Below, one piece after another: positions 63,062 through 64,000 of a stretch of 64,000 bases of DNA. Below the pieces are notes generated by a model that was not told the DNA's origin, did no database searches, and saw only the letters and a program-made list of their open reading frames with translations. The stretch comes from Shewanella psychrophila (GTDB lineage: Bacteria; Pseudomonadota; Gammaproteobacteria; Enterobacterales; Shewanellaceae), in NCBI RefSeq assembly GCF_002005305.1, contig NZ_CP014782.1, positions 5,952,001 through 6,016,000 on the forward strand. The letters are read 5' to 3'. Every line of letters begins with the position of its first letter. The first letter of the stretch is position 1. The translations under genes and the position numbers were made by a program.

Positions 63062-64000
63062 TTACTGCCCTTGTTCTGTTTTATCTTGCTCTTCAGGATA
63101 CCAACGGTCTAACAAGGCTTTAGAGCGCTCTAACTCCTCCTTCCAGGTATCTGCACCCACTACGGTAGGTTTCAGTAAAATAACTAATTCCGTTTTCTTC
63201 AGTGACCTAGCCCGGTTAGTAAAGAGCTCGCCAATCAGAGGGATATCGCCAAGCACTGGAACCTTAGAGACCAATTCGATGTTCTCACTCTTCATAAGAC
63301 CACCAATCACCACCACATCACCACTTCTTGCCCTGATAACCGTATCCGATTCACGAATATCACTCTGTGCTAAAGGTAACTCCAAGGTACTATTAGAGAT
63401 TTTAATGGTTTTAGTCTGCTCATTGATATCAATAACCGATGGGTGAATATGCAGTAATACGTTACCCTCACCATCAATTTGAGGTGTTACATCTAAGGCG
63501 ATACCGGAGAAAAAAGGAGTCAATTCAACTTCAGGCGTCGTCACAGGCGTAGTACCAGCAACAGTTGTCGACGATACATCTGTCACGAAGTACTCATCGG
63601 TACCTACCTTAATAACGGCCTTTTGGTTATTAGATGCAGTGACACGTGGACTCGATAGCACATCTACATCACCTTGAGTATCGAGCAAGCTGATCATGGC
63701 ACTGAAATCGGTCCCCGAAAACTTGAGTGAAGTCACCCCACCTATCACGCCGGTGATCTGATCCGATAAACCACTTCCACCAGAGGATGTATCGAATTTA
63801 ATATCAGTATCACCAACATGGCCTAAAACATTTTCCCAATGGATCCCTTGCTGATAGCCATCAGACAAGGTGACTTCCAAGATTTTAGCTTCTATGATCA
63901 CCTGTCGCTGTAGGTGAGTCTCAGCAGTCTGTAAGAAGGTTCTTACCTGCCTCAACTCATTTGGATATGCACGAACAGTCACTAATCCTGCTTGGGGAGT
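63062..64000 (-). CDS. mshL: MSHA secretin MshL, C-terminal part
   Basis: 313 codons and the stop lie in the window; the 5' part continues beyond base 64000, and the frame is open to the last base. Secretin domain features are VVIGGLMKSE, VPVLGDIPLIGELFTN and KKTELVILLKPTVV; an upstream part reads VTVRAYPNELRQVRTFLQTA. Secretins make the outer-membrane channel for the pilus. It is the first msh gene seen here in transcription order (further mshH-K genes may lie upstream, off the window). Confidence 0.95.
   Translation of the reverse strand, partial: TPQAGLVTVRAYPNELRQVRTFLQTAETHLQRQVIIEAKILEVTLSDGYQQGIHWENVLGHVGDTDIKFDTSSGGSGLSDQITGVIGGVTSLKFSGTDFSAMISLLDTQGDVDVLSSPRVTASNNQKAVIKVGTDEYFVTDVSSTTVAGTTPVTTPEVELTPFFSGIALDVTPQIDGEGNVLLHIHPSVIDINEQTKTIKISNSTLELPLAQSDIRESDTVIRARSGDVVVIGGLMKSENIELVSKVPVLGDIPLIGELFTNRARSLKKTELVILLKPTVVGADTWKEELERSKALLDRWYPEEQDKTEQGQ

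Overview
The window is chromosomal DNA of a gamma-proteobacterium, almost certainly a marine Shewanella. The evidence is the gene content and order: a complete MSHA type IV pilus locus abutting mreBCD-maf-rng-yhdP-nitrilase-tldD, plus pmbA/darP, an orphan cheD, DUF3016 and TorF-type porin genes. No rRNA, tRNA or CRISPR array was seen. The species is not determined.

Layout. (1) 1-13 kb: mostly single housekeeping or hypothetical genes: the end of an MscS-type channel gene, fhs, a c5-like cytochrome, a MaoC-like protein, cheD, a TraB/GumN protein, several small secreted or membrane proteins of unknown function, a two-receiver response regulator, hupA and a TorF-family porin. (2) 13.3-19.2 kb: a lipoprotein adaptor/ATPase/permease drug-efflux-type ABC operon, whose terminator is split by a complete IS4-family element with an 11-bp target duplication, then an AGCS amino-acid/sodium symporter. 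(3) 19.3-24.6 kb: a decayed DUF2971 gene bracketed by inverted 103-bp hairpin repeats, then an arsenic operon (arsR-acr3-GAPDH-arsJ) with 21 perfect TTTCGAG heptamers just before arsJ. (4) 24.7-30.7 kb: a lipoprotein esterase, pmbA, darP and an 849-codon Ig-like lipoprotein. (5) 31-35.8 kb: an export operon (TolC-like, HlyD-like, two ABC-2 permeases) without an ATPase gene, with its last coding bases tandemly copied downstream. (6) 35.9-47.2 kb: tldD, nitrilase, yhdP, rng, maf, mreD, mreC, mreB, all on the minus strand. (7) 47.4-64 kb: the msh cluster in transcription order L-M-N-E-G-F-B-A1-A2-A3-C-D-O-P-Q, reading leftwards from the right edge.

How the genes work together. MshL (secretin), MshM, MshN, MshE (assembly ATPase with a predicted c-di-GMP-binding N-terminus) and MshG (platform) form the pilus machine; MshA1-A3 are tandem major-pilin candidates; B, C, D, O, P, F and Q are minor pilins and accessory or tip proteins. 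The ars genes couple arsenite efflux by Acr3 with arsenate efflux as 1-arseno-3-phosphoglycerate (GAPDH plus ArsJ). mreBCD set cell shape; rng, maf and yhdP are their usual neighbours.

The most unusual signal is structural. Several gene ends or gaps carry short, nearly identical tandem arrays: 79 bp x5 at the mshG 3' end, 143/144 bp x3 at an ABC-permease 3' end, 58 bp x3 before mshG, 7 bp x21 before arsJ and a degenerate relative before rng. Two of these repeatedly copy a gene's 3' coding end. All claims rest on reading the sequence; no database search was run.
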